DNA of 64,000 bases from Gammaproteobacteria bacterium (GCA_026710545.1 JAPOQU010000079.1:20914-84913); one strand, 5' to 3'; shown: positions 1-9,288, counted from the first letter of the stretch. The notes: a model not told the origin generated them from the sequence alone. Translations and numbers: made by a program.

Positions 1-542
1 AGCGCTTCGCTGAATTCCGCCGCGCTGTTCACTACCCGCATGCCCCTGCCGCCGCCGCCTGCGGATGCCTTGAGCATGACCGGAAAACCGATTTTTTCCG
101 CCTCGCCCAGGAAGAACGCTTCCTCCTGGTTGTCGCCGTGGTAACCGGGGACAAGGGGGATGCCGGCCTGCTGCATGATGGTTTTGGCCGCGCTTTTGGA
201 TCCCATGGACTCGATTGCCCGGGGTGACGGACCGATGAAGGTGATACCGGCGCCCCCGCAGGCTTCGGCAAAACCGGCATTCTCCGAGAGGAAACCGTAG
301 CCTGGATGGATCGCCTCCGCGCCGCTGCGTTCAGCCGCCCTAATCAGTTTTTCCGCGGCCAGGTAACTGTCCCGGGCCGGCGCCGGCCCGATGGCGACGG
401 CTTCATCGGCCAGATTCACATGGCGCGCATTGACGTCCGCCTCGGAATACACCGCGACCGTCCCGACACCCAGCCTCTTTGCGGTATGGATAATGCGGCA
501 GGCAATCTCGCCGCGGTTGGCGATTAATATCTTGTCGAACAT
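1..542 (-). CDS. liuD: Methylcrotonyl-CoA carboxylase biotin carboxylase subunit, N-terminal part
   Basis: Reading from ATG at 542 to the window edge gives about 180 residues of an acyl-CoA carboxylase alpha chain. It begins [16 protein letters not shown], has the [15 protein letters not shown] segment of the biotin carboxylase N-terminal domain, and reaches the glycine-rich ATP-grasp loop ([12 protein letters not shown]). The enzyme would carboxylate biotin with ATP and bicarbonate. Its position downstream of liuA, liuB and liuC supports 3-methylcrotonyl-CoA rather than acetyl- or propionyl-CoA as substrate. The C-terminal biotin carrier domain lies outside the window, so specificity rests on context. 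Confidence 0.9.
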   Translation of the reverse strand, partial: MFDKILIANRGEIACRIIHTAKRLGVGTVAVYSEADVNARHVNLADEAVAIGPAPARDSYLAAEKLIRAAERSGAEAIHPGYGFLSENAGFAEACGGAGITFIGPSPRAIESMGSKSAAKTIMQQAGIPLVPGYHGDNQEEAFFLGEAEKIGFPVMLKASAGGGGRGMRVVNSAAEFSEA

Positions 543-547
543 TAATT

Positions 548-670
548 TAGCCACAGAGAACACAGAGTTCACAGAGTAGTCCGTGGTTGTCGTATGATTT
601 CATTGCCGGCCTGTTTATCCTGCCCATCCATATTAATCTCTGTGGTCTCTGTGCCCTCTGTGGCAAATTA
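548..670. repeat. Intergenic inverted element of CACAGAG-type repeats
   Basis: The gap between liuC and liuD contains short direct iterations of CACAGAG (starting TAGCCACAGAGAACACAGAG near 548) facing complementary CTCTGTG iterations at 638-664. The outer ends TAATTT...CCACAGAG (543 on) and CTCTGTGGCAAATTA (656-670) pair as a long imperfect hairpin. Similar CACAGAG arrays occur between genes in many bacterial genomes. No function is evident. The RNA could fold into a large stem inside the liu transcript. Confidence 0.75.
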
Positions 671-1459
671 TCACTTCAACCACGCCGGTTTGCGCTTTTC
701 CAGGAAGGCGGACAGGCCTTCTTTCCCTTCTTCCGAGGCGCGTATATTCGCAATGCTCTCACTGGTCTGTTGCAGGAGTTCCGGGGTTACCGGCTTGCCC
801 GCTACGTCAAACACCAGTTGTTTTGCCTCTTTCACCGCTTCGGAACTGTTGGCCAGTATGAGATCGATAGTCTTTTCGACGGCCTCATCCAGTGCGGATT
901 CATCCATGACCTCGGATATCAAGCCAATCTCTTTTGCCCGTTCGGCGCCGAAACGTTCCGCCGTCTGGAAATAGCGGCGCGCCTGTTTTTCGCCGATTGC
1001 GCGTATCACGTAGGGGCTGATTGTAGCGGGTACCAAGCCAAGTTTTACCTCACTGAACGCAAAGGCGGCAGTGTCCGCGGCCAGTGCTATATCACAACAC
1101 GCTACCAGGCCGCAACCGCCGCCCATGGCCGCGCCCTGCACCCTGGCAATGGTGGGAACGGGAAGAAAATTGAGCCTGTAAAGCAGTTCCGCCAGGGCAT
1201 TCGCATCGCGCACATTCTCTGCGCGTGTGTACCCGGCCATGCGTTTCATCCAGTCCAGGTCCGCGCCGGCGGAGAAATTTTTGCCGTTGGAGCGCAATAC
1301 CATCAGCTTGCAGTCCCGGTCCTGGCGGATTTCATCAAGGGCACGGCTCAGTTCTGCAATAAAATCCTCGTTAAAGGCATTGTGTTTGTCAGGACGGTTC
1401 AGGGTAACCGTGGTTACGCCCCGTTTATCGGTGCTACAGGTGATATATGTGTAAGTCAT
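671..1459 (-). CDS. liuC: Methylglutaconyl-CoA hydratase (enoyl-CoA hydratase family)
   Basis: A crotonase-fold protein of 262 residues from ATG at 1459 (MTYTYITCSTDKRG). It contains the oxyanion-hole/active-site segment GAAMGGGCGLVACCDIALAA and the following FAFSEVKLGLVPATISPYV typical of enoyl-CoA hydratases. The reading frame stays open upstream to 1582, but those codons come from the palindrome at 1499-1538, so the shorter start is preferred. Between the MCC subunit genes it most likely hydrates 3-methylglutaconyl-CoA to HMG-CoA in leucine degradation. Function is inferred from context; the fold is clear. Confidence 0.88.
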   Translation of the reverse strand: MTYTYITCSTDKRGVTTVTLNRPDKHNAFNEDFIAELSRALDEIRQDRDCKLMVLRSNGKNFSAGADLDWMKRMAGYTRAENVRDANALAELLYRLNFLPVPTIARVQGAAMGGGCGLVACCDIALAADTAAFAFSEVKLGLVPATISPYVIRAIGEKQARRYFQTAERFGAERAKEIGLISEVMDESALDEAVEKTIDLILANSSEAVKEAKQLVFDVAGKPVTPELLQQTSESIANIRASEEGKEGLSAFLEKRKPAWLK

Positions 1460-1498
1460 GTCATTCAGCGTATCGGTGTCTATACATTCCCAGTTCCC

Positions 1499-1538
1499 GA
1501 TATTTGGGGTCAGAGCAATAGCTCTGACCCCAAATATC
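1499..1538. repeat. 40-bp perfect palindrome, GGGGTCAGAG repeat family
   Basis: Two perfectly complementary 18-bp arms (GATATTTGGGGTCAGAGC) flank the tetraloop AATA. The element lies between the liuB stop and the liuC start. The same 16-bp core (GATATTTGGGGTCAGA) recurs at 39559 and 43425. Palindromes of this kind resemble REP/RAYT-associated elements. The hairpin would be transcribed inside the liu operon. Confidence 0.9.
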
Positions 1539-1565
1539 TCACTGTACGTGTTGCGTTCAGTATTG

Positions 1566-3164
1566 TTACATGCGGAACACACCGAACCGGGTGTCTTCCC
1601 GGGGTGCGTTCAAGGCCGCGTAAATGCCCAGGCCAAGGACCCGGCGGGTGTCCCGCGGCGCGATAATCCCGTCGTCCCACAACCGGGCGCTGGCGTAATA
1701 CGGGTGCCCCTGGGTTTCGTACTGCTGGCGTATGGCCGCTTTGAACGCTTCCTGCTCCGTTTCGGGCCAGCTATCCTTCACGTTGTCCAGTTTTACCTGC
1801 GCCAGCACGTTAGCGGCCTGTTCGCCGCCCATGACCGAGATCCTGGCGTTGGGCCAGGTCCACAGGAAGCGCGGACTGTAGGCGCGGCCGCACATGCCGT
1901 AGTTCCCGGCGCCGAAACTGCCGCCGATTATCACGGTAAATTTGGGCACGGAGGTGGTGGCTACCGCGGTCACCATCTTGGCGCCGTCCTTGGCAATGCC
2001 GCCGGCCTCGTACTTTTGTCCCACCATGAAACCGGTGATGTTCTGCAGAAACACCAGGGGGATGTGCCGCTGGCTGCATAATTCGATGAAATGCGTTCCC
2101 TTGAGGGCCGACTCGGAGAATAAAATGCCGTTATTGGCGACAATGCCCACCGGACAGCCGTAAATATGGGCAAACCCGCAGACCAGGGTGGTCCCGTACA
2201 AAGACTTGAACTCGGCAAATTCGCTGCCGTCCACGATCCGGGCTATGACTTCACGGACATCGAAAGGCTTGCGCGTGTCCGGCGGGATGATGCCGTCAAT
2301 CTCGTCGATTGCGTATGCCGGTTCCTCCGTATCCCTGACCTCGATTCCCTTATGCTTACGGAGATTGAAGTGAGCGATAGACCGTCTTGCCAACTCCAGG
2401 GCATGTCGGTCATTCAGCGCATAATGATCCGTCACGCCGGACCGGCGCGAATGAACCTCCGCGCCACCCAGGTCTTCTGCGCTGACCACCTCGCCCGTTG
2501 CCGCCTTGACCAGGGGGGGGCCACCGAGAAATATCGTCCCCTGGTTTTTGACTATGATGCTTTCGTCGGACATGGCCGGCACATAGGCGCCACCGGCAGT
2601 ACAGGAACCCATGACCACGGCAAGCTGGGGTATACCCCTGGCCGACATGTTGGCCTGGTTGTAGAAGATGCGGCCGAAGTGGTCCCGGTCCGGGAAGACT
2701 TCATCCTGTTTCGGCAGAAATGCGCCGCCGGAATCAACCAGGTAAACACACGGCATGTGGTTCATCCCGGCTATTTCCTGGGCGCGCAGGTGTTTCTTTA
2801 CCGTGAGCGGGTAATAGGTGCCGCCCTTGACAGTGGCGTCGTTGGCCACGATCACACACTCGCGTCCGGCGATACGTCCGATACCGGTAATGATGCCCGC
2901 GCCCGGCACGACATCGTCATACATGCCCCAGGCGGCAAGTTGCGACAGTTCCAGGAAGGGCGAACCCGGATCGCACAAGTGTCTTATCCGATCACGTGGA
3001 AGCAGTTTCCCGCGCCCCAGATGTTTCTTCCTGGCCTTTTCATCGCCACCCTGCGCCACGGTACTGACCTTGTCGTTCAGGTCATCAACCAGGGACTGCA
3101 TGGCTGCAGCATTGGCCTTGAACTCCCCGGACTGGGTATTAACAGATGTCTTAATGATAGTCAT
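1566..3164 (-). CDS. liuB: Methylcrotonyl-CoA carboxylase carboxyltransferase subunit
   Basis: 532 residues, the usual size of MCC beta. The protein has the carboxyltransferase N- and C-domains: the [24 protein letters not shown] opening motif region, the [16 protein letters not shown] segment, the [17 protein letters not shown] region, and a C-terminal [20 protein letters not shown] stretch. It transfers carboxyl from biotin to 3-methylcrotonyl-CoA. It lies downstream of liuA and upstream of liuC on the same strand, consistent with one leucine-catabolic transcript. Confidence 0.95.
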   Translation of the reverse strand: MTIIKTSVNTQSGEFKANAAAMQSLVDDLNDKVSTVAQGGDEKARKKHLGRGKLLPRDRIRHLCDPGSPFLELSQLAAWGMYDDVVPGAGIITGIGRIAGRECVIVANDATVKGGTYYPLTVKKHLRAQEIAGMNHMPCVYLVDSGGAFLPKQDEVFPDRDHFGRIFYNQANMSARGIPQLAVVMGSCTAGGAYVPAMSDESIIVKNQGTIFLGGPPLVKAATGEVVSAEDLGGAEVHSRRSGVTDHYALNDRHALELARRSIAHFNLRKHKGIEVRDTEEPAYAIDEIDGIIPPDTRKPFDVREVIARIVDGSEFAEFKSLYGTTLVCGFAHIYGCPVGIVANNGILFSESALKGTHFIELCSQRHIPLVFLQNITGFMVGQKYEAGGIAKDGAKMVTAVATTSVPKFTVIIGGSFGAGNYGMCGRAYSPRFLWTWPNARISVMGGEQAANVLAQVKLDNVKDSWPETEQEAFKAAIRQQYETQGHPYYASARLWDDGIIAPRDTRRVLGLGIYAALNAPREDTRFGVFRM

Positions 3165-3174
3165 GATTAATGTT

Positions 3175-3274
3175 TGCTACAGGGAACACCGGGATCACAG
3201 AGCAGTGTGTTGTGAAAATTTGAGAGTGATATTCATTCCGTCTTTTTCTCTGTGTCCTCTGTGCCCTCTGTGGC
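3175..3274. repeat. Second intergenic CACAGAG-type inverted element
   Basis: Between liuA and liuB a degenerate left arm (ACAGGGAACACCGGGATCAC, continuing into CACAGAG near 3200) faces a cleaner right arm of CTCTGTG iterations at 3248-3274. It is the same family as the element at 548-670, so the family occupies two of the liu intergenic gaps. The left arm has decayed, suggesting an older insertion. Confidence 0.65.
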
Positions 3275-3281
3275 CATCAAT

Positions 3282-4454
3282 TCACGCCGTTTCCTCGAAA
3301 AGTTCGCGACCGATGAGCATGCGCCGGATTTCGCTGGTGCCGGCGCCGATCTCGTACAGTTTTGCATCGCGCAGGAGTCGCCCGGTGGGGAATTCGTTGA
3401 TGTAGCCGTTGCCGCCCAGGGCCTGAATAGCCTCCAGCGCCATCCAGGTGGCTTTCTCCGCTGCATAGAGAATGGCGCCGGCGGCGTCCTTGCGGGCCGT
3501 CTCTCCCCGGTCACAGGCCGCAGCGACCGCGTAGACATACGCGCGGCAGGCATTCAAGGTGGTGTACATGTCGGCGATTTTCCCCTGCATCAGTTGAAAT
3601 TCGCCAATGGGGCGGTTGAATTGCCTGCGTTCGTGCACGTAGGGTATGACCACGTCCATACAGGCCTGCATGAGACCCAGCGGACCGCCGGCAAGTACGG
3701 CCCGCTCGTAATCCAGGCCGCTCATCAGCACCTTGACGCCTTCGTTGACCCTGCCCAGGACATTTTCTTCAGGGACTTCACAGTCCTCGAACACCAGTTC
3801 ACAGGTGTTTGAGCCGCGCATGCCCAACTTGTCCAGTTTCTGTGCGGTGGAGAACCCGGTGAAACCACTCTCAATGATAAACGCGGTGATGCCGCGCGCA
3901 CCTGCATCGGGGTCTGTCTTTGCGTAGACGACAAGGGTGTGGGCATCGGGCCCGTTGGTGATCCACATCTTGGTACCGTTAAGGATGTACCTCTCACCTT
4001 TGCTGTCCGCCCGCAGGCGCATACCCACCACGTCGGACCCGGCGCCCGTTTCGGACATGGCCAGTGCGCCCACCTGTTCCCCACTGATCAGTCCGGGCAG
4101 GTATTTTTGTTTTTGCGATTCATTGCCGTTGCGCCGAACCTGGTTGACACAGAGATTGGAATGGGCGCCGTATGACAGGCCGACTGAAGCGGAAGCACGG
4201 CTGACCTCCTCCATGGCGAGCACATGCTCCAGGTAGCCCATCGCCGCGCCGCCGTATTCTTCCTCAACCGTGATGCCCAGCAACCCCACTTCGCCGAATT
4301 TACGCCACAGTTGCGAGGGAAATTCATTGGTCCTGTCAATTTCTTCCGCCAGCGGAGCGATCTCCATTTGTGCAAAGTCATGTACCGAGTCACGCAGCAT
4401 GGCGGCGGTTTCGCCCAGGTTAAAGTTCAATCCAGGGTAATCTGCAGTTCCCAT
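3282..4454 (-). CDS. liuA: Isovaleryl-CoA dehydrogenase
   Basis: A 390-residue acyl-CoA dehydrogenase with all three ACAD domains. The FAD/substrate segment [18 protein letters not shown], the [17 protein letters not shown] strand and the C-terminal [20 protein letters not shown] region are visible. The glutamate in [12 protein letters not shown] sits where isovaleryl-CoA dehydrogenases carry the catalytic base, which differs from short/medium-chain ACADs. It catalyses the first committed step of leucine breakdown. A LiuR-type palindrome lies 13 bp upstream of the start, so this gene is probably the head of the liu operon. Confidence 0.95.
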   Translation of the reverse strand: MGTADYPGLNFNLGETAAMLRDSVHDFAQMEIAPLAEEIDRTNEFPSQLWRKFGEVGLLGITVEEEYGGAAMGYLEHVLAMEEVSRASASVGLSYGAHSNLCVNQVRRNGNESQKQKYLPGLISGEQVGALAMSETGAGSDVVGMRLRADSKGERYILNGTKMWITNGPDAHTLVVYAKTDPDAGARGITAFIIESGFTGFSTAQKLDKLGMRGSNTCELVFEDCEVPEENVLGRVNEGVKVLMSGLDYERAVLAGGPLGLMQACMDVVIPYVHERRQFNRPIGEFQLMQGKIADMYTTLNACRAYVYAVAAACDRGETARKDAAGAILYAAEKATWMALEAIQALGGNGYINEFPTGRLLRDAKLYEIGAGTSEIRRMLIGRELFEETA

Positions 4455-4466
4455 AATGGTCTTATA

Positions 4467-4482
4467 TTTACGTTAACGTCAA
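4467..4482. promoter_or_regulatory. LiuR-type operator upstream of liuA
   Basis: TTTACGTTAACGTCAA is a near-perfect palindrome directly upstream of liuA, sharing the ACGTTAACGT core with the site upstream of the MerR gene. Published LiuR motifs in Proteobacteria have this ACGT..ACGT dyad. MerR-family factors bind inside the promoter spacer, and TATAAG immediately downstream on the minus strand could be the -10. Confidence 0.75.
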
Positions 4483-4502
4483 TATTGCAGAAACTTATTG
4501 TT

Positions 4503-4883
4503 TCAGTCCGCATTTTCCAGAAGCTTGTCCAGGCACTTCTGCTCCACTTCATCCATCAGCTTGAGAGTGGCTTCCATAGCGTTCATTTTTTCCAGTAAAG
4601 CGCTCCTGTGCTGAGTGATCTTTTGGCACAGACGTAACAGTTGCCGGGTGTCATCAGATTGCGACGGATCATACATGTCTATGATATCACGGCATTCTTC
4701 CAGGGAAAATCCGAGCTTCTTGCCGCGCAGGGTGAGCATCAGGCGGGTTTTGTCACGCTCCGAGAAAATGCGGGTCTGGCCTCTCTTGGCCGGGGCGAGC
4801 AAGCCTTTACTCTCGTAGAACCGCAGCGCCCTGTGCGTCACGTTAAACTGGCCGGCAAGGTCTTGTATGGAATAGCCTGTCAT
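4503..4883 (-). CDS. liuR: MerR-family regulator of leucine/isovalerate catabolism
   Basis: 126 residues with an N-terminal MerR winged helix (YSIQDLAGQFNVTHRALRFY, then GLLAPAKRGQTRIFSERD) and a C-terminal coiled coil for dimerisation (about residues 75-120). It has no metal-binding cysteine cluster of the MerR/CueR type, fitting an acyl-CoA or metabolite sensor. It is the first gene of the liu cluster, and identical palindromes lie upstream of it and of liuA. It probably controls both. The assignment as LiuR rests on neighbourhood plus motif. Confidence 0.88.
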   Translation of the reverse strand: MTGYSIQDLAGQFNVTHRALRFYESKGLLAPAKRGQTRIFSERDKTRLMLTLRGKKLGFSLEECRDIIDMYDPSQSDDTRQLLRLCQKITQHRSALLEKMNAMEATLKLMDEVEQKCLDKLLENAD

Positions 4884-4902
4884 TAACCAATACGCAGTTG
4901 CT

Positions 4903-4916
4903 TTACGTTAACGTAA
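4903..4916. promoter_or_regulatory. LiuR-type operator upstream of liuR
   Basis: TTACGTTAACGTAA is a perfect 14-bp palindrome, 19 bp upstream of the regulator start. It repeats the core found upstream of liuA and suggests autoregulation. Confidence 0.75.
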
Positions 4917-5054
4917 CTATAGTAGTTAATTTCACAAAGAGCAAGCGCTGCTTGAAAAGAACAAATACCACCATAAATACCCGGGTCCGGTGAAGAATGG
5001 AACAGAGAGCTGATCCTCTATCACCCATGGACCGGTACAGCAGCGAGGTTAACT

Positions 5055-5609
5055 TTATTCGGTAGCGATACCCAGTATGATAGCGGTGGAACAGTGATAA
5101 ATCGTGCTGGTCTCCATGCCGACACACCAGTTAATGTCATTATTGGAAAAGGCGCGGTAGGGTGGAGTATCGTTTACGTTGTTGTTACACAGGCAGCGGC
5201 CGCAGGACGTCTTGCCGCAGCAGTCGTTGTAGGAAATGATGTAGTTCAGGTTGTCCGCCGGGTTCCTGCATGTGCCGATCCAGGTCATGGGGTTCATACT
5301 GGTGCCGGGAGGGCAGGAATTGTGGGTGCCGCCGCAACAACTGCAGAGAAAGCCGTCGATGGCGCAATAGCGCCAGTAATCGCAGGATGCGGGATCGCCC
5401 GGGTCTGCGTCAGGGTCAGCGCTGGTTTGCGGCGCCACCCCGTGGTAGCCGCTGCCGCCTCCCGTGTCCGCGGCCCGGGCCACCGGCAACAGGGGGAGTG
5501 CCGCACCGCCGGCGAGGGTCAACCCTATTTTCCTCAACAGATGCCGGCGCGAGGTGTTACCGGCAACCCGGCGCGCGAATTTTTCGGTTATTTTGTCGAA
5601 CCAATACAT
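5055..5609 (-). CDS. Amine dehydrogenase small (light) subunit, TTQ-containing
   Basis: 184 residues matching the methylamine/aromatic amine dehydrogenase light chain. The leader carries a twin-arginine motif (SRRHLLRKIG, about 20-29) followed by a hydrophobic stretch and an AxA-like cleavage region, indicating Tat export. The mature part begins at the CDYWRYCAIDGFLCSCCGG region. W110 (in MTWIGTC) and W161 (in DINWCVG) are 51 residues apart, the spacing of the two tryptophans that form tryptophan tryptophylquinone, and D85 precedes W110 by 25 residues like the catalytic Asp of the family. Fourteen cysteines fit a disulfide-rich periplasmic protein. The specific amine cannot be told from sequence. 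Confidence 0.92.
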   Translation of the reverse strand: MYWFDKITEKFARRVAGNTSRRHLLRKIGLTLAGGAALPLLPVARAADTGGGSGYHGVAPQTSADPDADPGDPASCDYWRYCAIDGFLCSCCGGTHNSCPPGTSMNPMTWIGTCRNPADNLNYIISYNDCCGKTSCGRCLCNNNVNDTPPYRAFSNNDINWCVGMETSTIYHCSTAIILGIATE

Positions 5610-5673
5610 TTAACCAGCCTCTTCCATCATGTTAAATCCTGCTCCCGGCGGGGTTGATACGTTTCGGAACCCG

Positions 5674-6822
5674 TCATCTTGAAGCGTGAAGAATGAACGG
5701 CGTCTCAAACGCCCTGCCGCCGATAAAGCGCAACCATTCACCCGTGTCCGCGGAATAAACATCCAGATCCATATTGGCGTTGGTTACAACCAGGAATGGT
5801 TGCTCTCCCTGGGTCACCTCGATTGAAACACCCCATTCCTTCAGGGTCATGCGTTCCAGTCGCTTTTCTGAAGCCACATCGTAGATCCAGACCTCGCTGC
5901 CGCCGCCTTTATGGGAACCGTTTTCTCCGTCAGGGTGCATCAGCACGAACAAGCGCCTGCTGGCCTCATGGGCGGTAGCAATCTGCCAGCCGCCGGGACG
6001 CCAGTTCGCCTGCCGGTCCTGCTCCTGTAACAATGACCAGGCCTCCGGCATTGCGGGATCTGCTGCATTCATGTCGACCGGATGCACCATGCCTTTGAAT
6101 GAAGGAAAATAATATATTCCGTCTATGACTGCCGGCTTGGCAAAGACAGGATCGGTATCGGCATTGAAGAAAGCGCCGCTACGTTCCTGTTTCACCTGCT
6201 TGCCGTTCTCATCCAGGTGGGTGACCAGCATGGTGTTATCGCCGCACAGGCTGCCGAAACTGCGTTGTTTCGACGGGTAGATCATGCTGCAGCCGCCTAT
6301 GGAGACTTCCGCCAGGAACGCGCGTTTATCGATATCAACAACGCTGACCGAAGTGGCGGGCGTAAAGTTGTACAGCAACAGGAACTTTTCATTGTCCAGA
6401 AACTGCAGCGTATTCTTGTGGGTAACGATCATGCCGCGCTTGGCGCCCGGCAGGATGACTTCGCCGATGGGGGCCAGATTGACCTTGTCGTAGATGCTGA
6501 TCAGGTCCGTCCTCTCTCCGCGCATCCGCCGGGAATATATCGATTCCGCCACGTACACTTCCGAACGGGTCGCCGCCGCGAGAAACGACGGAAAATGGGA
6601 GGAAGGCAAGGAACCCTTGTAGTTCCTGTTCTCTGCCGCCACGTCGACCAGCACCACTTTGGCGTCACTCAGCGAGAAAAAATTGGTGTCGTGGGCAAAC
6701 ACCCAGGTGTCCGGGTAGCTTGACGGCAGGGTTTCTACCTTGGGAATCGTTTCCACCGGCAATTCAGCCATTGCCGCCATGCTGCCGATAACCAGCACCA
6801 GGCCGAGTATGGCGCGTTTCAT
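5674..6822 (-). CDS. Amine dehydrogenase large (heavy) subunit, beta-propeller
   Basis: 382 residues with a Sec-type signal peptide (MKRAILGLVLVIGSMAAMA) and a seven-bladed propeller of the methylamine dehydrogenase heavy-chain family, recognisable from segments such as KRGMIVTHKNTLQFLDNEKF and GGSEVWIYDVASEKRL. It would form the periplasmic alpha2beta2 enzyme with the light chain encoded 64 bp downstream. Known mau clusters place mauE and mauD between the subunit genes. Here nothing fits in that gap. Confidence 0.9.
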   Translation of the reverse strand: MKRAILGLVLVIGSMAAMAELPVETIPKVETLPSSYPDTWVFAHDTNFFSLSDAKVVLVDVAAENRNYKGSLPSSHFPSFLAAATRSEVYVAESIYSRRMRGERTDLISIYDKVNLAPIGEVILPGAKRGMIVTHKNTLQFLDNEKFLLLYNFTPATSVSVVDIDKRAFLAEVSIGGCSMIYPSKQRSFGSLCGDNTMLVTHLDENGKQVKQERSGAFFNADTDPVFAKPAVIDGIYYFPSFKGMVHPVDMNAADPAMPEAWSLLQEQDRQANWRPGGWQIATAHEASRRLFVLMHPDGENGSHKGGGSEVWIYDVASEKRLERMTLKEWGVSIEVTQGEQPFLVVTNANMDLDVYSADTGEWLRFIGGRAFETPFILHASR

Positions 6823-6894
6823 ATTGATCTCCCCATTACACGTACATGACTGCCCGGCGGTGCTGCGACCGCCAGGTATGTTTATTATGGCATA

Positions 6895-9288
6895 TTAAAA
6901 ATTATAGGACAGACTGCCCCCTACCCAACGCGGCTTGCCGTAGTATTCCTCGATCCAGCCGAGGACGGCGGCAATATCAAAAGACTGAACCACGTAATTC
7001 TCGTCAGTGATATTTTCGGCAAACACGGCTGCCTCCCACTTTCCATCAGCACTGGTGTACGACAACCGGGCATTGGCTATATGGTAACCATCTTCGGTAA
7101 CGGCGTCCGCCCGCGTCACGGAATGGTAATGCTTAGAGCGGTAATGGATGTCGCCCTGAATGGCCATGGAACCGCCTTTGAACGCCGGCCACTCGTAACG
7201 TACCAGGCCGTTCACGTTCCATTTCGGTGACTGGATAGACGAGGTCTTGCTGCCGTCCGCCAGGGTCACGTCCATATCGTTATAGGAAAGGCCGAAAACC
7301 ACGTCCAGCCCTTCAGCCGGAGTCAGGAACAACTCGGTTTCAAAACCGATGCTTTCCGCGTCCGGCGCGCTGACCACGTTGGTCGCCAGGCTGACGATGG
7401 TGAACGCCTGGAAATCCTTGTAATCATTGTAGTAGGCGGACACGTTCAACCGCGCCAGTCCATTCATCAGGGTTGACTTGAAGCCGACTTCGAAGGCGTT
7501 CAACTCTTCTTCACCGAATGAGAATTGCGCGTCAAACTCATCCTGGGATGATGAAACCCCTTCCGGCTGCGCCAATACCAGCAGGGGATTAAGTGGTGCG
7601 TTGAAGCCACCCCCTTTCACTCCCCTGTTCCAACTGGCGTAAGCCAGCAAATCATCGTTCGGCCGCCAGTCCAGTTCGACCTTGGCCGACCACAGGCCTT
7701 CATTATAGTCGCCGCCGTAATCAAGCCTCGCCAGGGGCGGATAACCCAGAATTTCGATAAACCCCGCGGTAGGAACGGCAATATTCGGGTTGCCGTTACG
7801 TTCCACACTACCGTCGTTGGGGAACCAGACAACGTTGCTTTCGTAATGGAAATTCACATTCTCGTCAATCCAGCGAAATCCGCCGATTACCGTAAACTGG
7901 TCATTCAACTCATACTCCATCTGCCCGAACAGCGACCAGGAATCCTTTTGTTGCTGGTAGGGGTTGTCAACACCGACATACGCATCGGCCGGGTCGGAAA
8001 GACCCAGCGCCGGCCCGGAGAGCCCAAACAGTCCTGCCGCAAGAAAGGCGCTGACCGGGTCGAAACCAAAACCCTCAAAAATTCCGATCCCGACAGGATT
8101 GCCGCCCGTGCCCATACTGTCTGTACCCAGCCCCGGTATCTCCGCACCGTTGGCGTCGGCTATATCGATATCCAGGTAATAAAACCCGGCCACCCAGCGC
8201 AGTGCGTCGGTTTCCCCGTCCAGACGGATCTCGGTGGACCACTGCTCGGCATCGGTATTGAGAAAAAAGTTGAAATCGGCATGGGGGCTGGCATCCGAAT
8301 CTTCGATATAGTCGCGTTCCACACCCTGACGGTCCATAATCACGGTCAGCAGGTTGTCGCCCAACTGCCATTTCAGGGTGCCGGTGAACCCGTAGGTTTC
8401 CAGGTCGTTGTGACCGAGCTTGTCGTAGTCGCCGGCGAAGTTGTCGCCGTCGCCGTCGCAATAGCCGTTGAAGTTCGTGTACTGAGCGCAATTGTCTTCT
8501 TTAACGCCGTTACCCACTGCATCAAGCGAGCCGCTGACGTTCTCAAAGAAACCGGTGCGGATCTCCTGCAGTGAATAACGGGCGTTCAACAGCAGGGAAA
8601 AATCCTCGGTGGGCTCAAACAGCAATTGCATCCTGCCGGCGTAGTCATTGGCATTATTCAGGTCGTTGCCCGGGTCCAGGCGGTTTTCCACGTAACCGCT
8701 GTTATGGTGGGTGGACACGGACAGGCGGGCGGACAGTCCGTCAGTCACCCCGCCGGTAACGGCGCCCTGGAACTTCACCTGGTCGTACTCTCCCACGGTG
8801 ACCTGGCCGTAACCGCCGAACTCCTGATCGGGCTTGTTGGTGACGAAGTGGGCCAGTCCGCCGGTGGCATTACGGCCGTATAAAGTGCCTTGCGGCCCGC
8901 GCAGGATCTCCACCCGTTCCATGTCGAACAGCATGAACCCGGCCCCGGACATCTGCGAGATATACACTTCGTCCACGTAGAGGGAAACGGGGCTTTCCTG
9001 GTTGGCGACGAAGTCACTGTTGGCCGCGCCGCGGATCGCCAGGGCATAGTTAGCTTCACCGTTGGGCTGGACGGTGTGGACACCGGGAGCGAGCGCAGTG
9101 ATCTGCTGGGCGTTGGTATAACCCAGTTGACGCATCTGCTCGCCGGAAAAAGCGCTGATGGCGATACCGACGTCCTGGATGTTCTGTTCACGTTTTTGCG
9201 CGGTGACGATGATCTCTTCCAGCACCTGGGCGTTGACCGGTCCGGCGACTGCAAAAGTCATCAGGATGATTACTATTCTCTTTGCCAT
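6895..9288 (-). CDS. TonB-dependent outer-membrane receptor
   Basis: 797 residues with a signal peptide, a TonB-box-like segment (LEEIIVTAQKRE, about 23-34), a plug domain (ISAFSGEQMRQLGYTNAQQI through FDMERVEILRGPQGTLYGRN) and a C-terminal 22-strand barrel ending in an aromatic residue (LSYNF). The plug style is that of receptors expanded in marine gammaproteobacteria and sphingomonads for organic substrates rather than siderophores. It lies 72 bp upstream of the amine dehydrogenase genes on the same strand, so it may import the amine or its precursor. An Asp-rich stretch near residues 270-290 could bind Ca2+. Confidence 0.9.
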   Translation of the reverse strand: MAKRIVIILMTFAVAGPVNAQVLEEIIVTAQKREQNIQDVGIAISAFSGEQMRQLGYTNAQQITALAPGVHTVQPNGEANYALAIRGAANSDFVANQESPVSLYVDEVYISQMSGAGFMLFDMERVEILRGPQGTLYGRNATGGLAHFVTNKPDQEFGGYGQVTVGEYDQVKFQGAVTGGVTDGLSARLSVSTHHNSGYVENRLDPGNDLNNANDYAGRMQLLFEPTEDFSLLLNARYSLQEIRTGFFENVSGSLDAVGNGVKEDNCAQYTNFNGYCDGDGDNFAGDYDKLGHNDLETYGFTGTLKWQLGDNLLTVIMDRQGVERDYIEDSDASPHADFNFFLNTDAEQWSTEIRLDGETDALRWVAGFYYLDIDIADANGAEIPGLGTDSMGTGGNPVGIGIFEGFGFDPVSAFLAAGLFGLSGPALGLSDPADAYVGVDNPYQQQKDSWSLFGQMEYELNDQFTVIGGFRWIDENVNFHYESNVVWFPNDGSVERNGNPNIAVPTAGFIEILGYPPLARLDYGGDYNEGLWSAKVELDWRPNDDLLAYASWNRGVKGGGFNAPLNPLLVLAQPEGVSSSQDEFDAQFSFGEEELNAFEVGFKSTLMNGLARLNVSAYYNDYKDFQAFTIVSLATNVVSAPDAESIGFETELFLTPAEGLDVVFGLSYNDMDVTLADGSKTSSIQSPKWNVNGLVRYEWPAFKGGSMAIQGDIHYRSKHYHSVTRADAVTEDGYHIANARLSYTSADGKWEAAVFAENITDENYVVQSFDIAAVLGWIEEYYGKPRWVGGSLSYNF

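Noticed and set aside
587..1666. Long open frame on the plus strand opposite liuC
   Set aside because: Antisense shadow of a crotonase gene; the protein has no domain and crosses both repeat elements.
4903..5127. Possible 74-residue gene upstream of liuR
   Set aside because: It overlaps the amine dehydrogenase light-chain end and the LiuR palindrome, and has no recognisable sequence.
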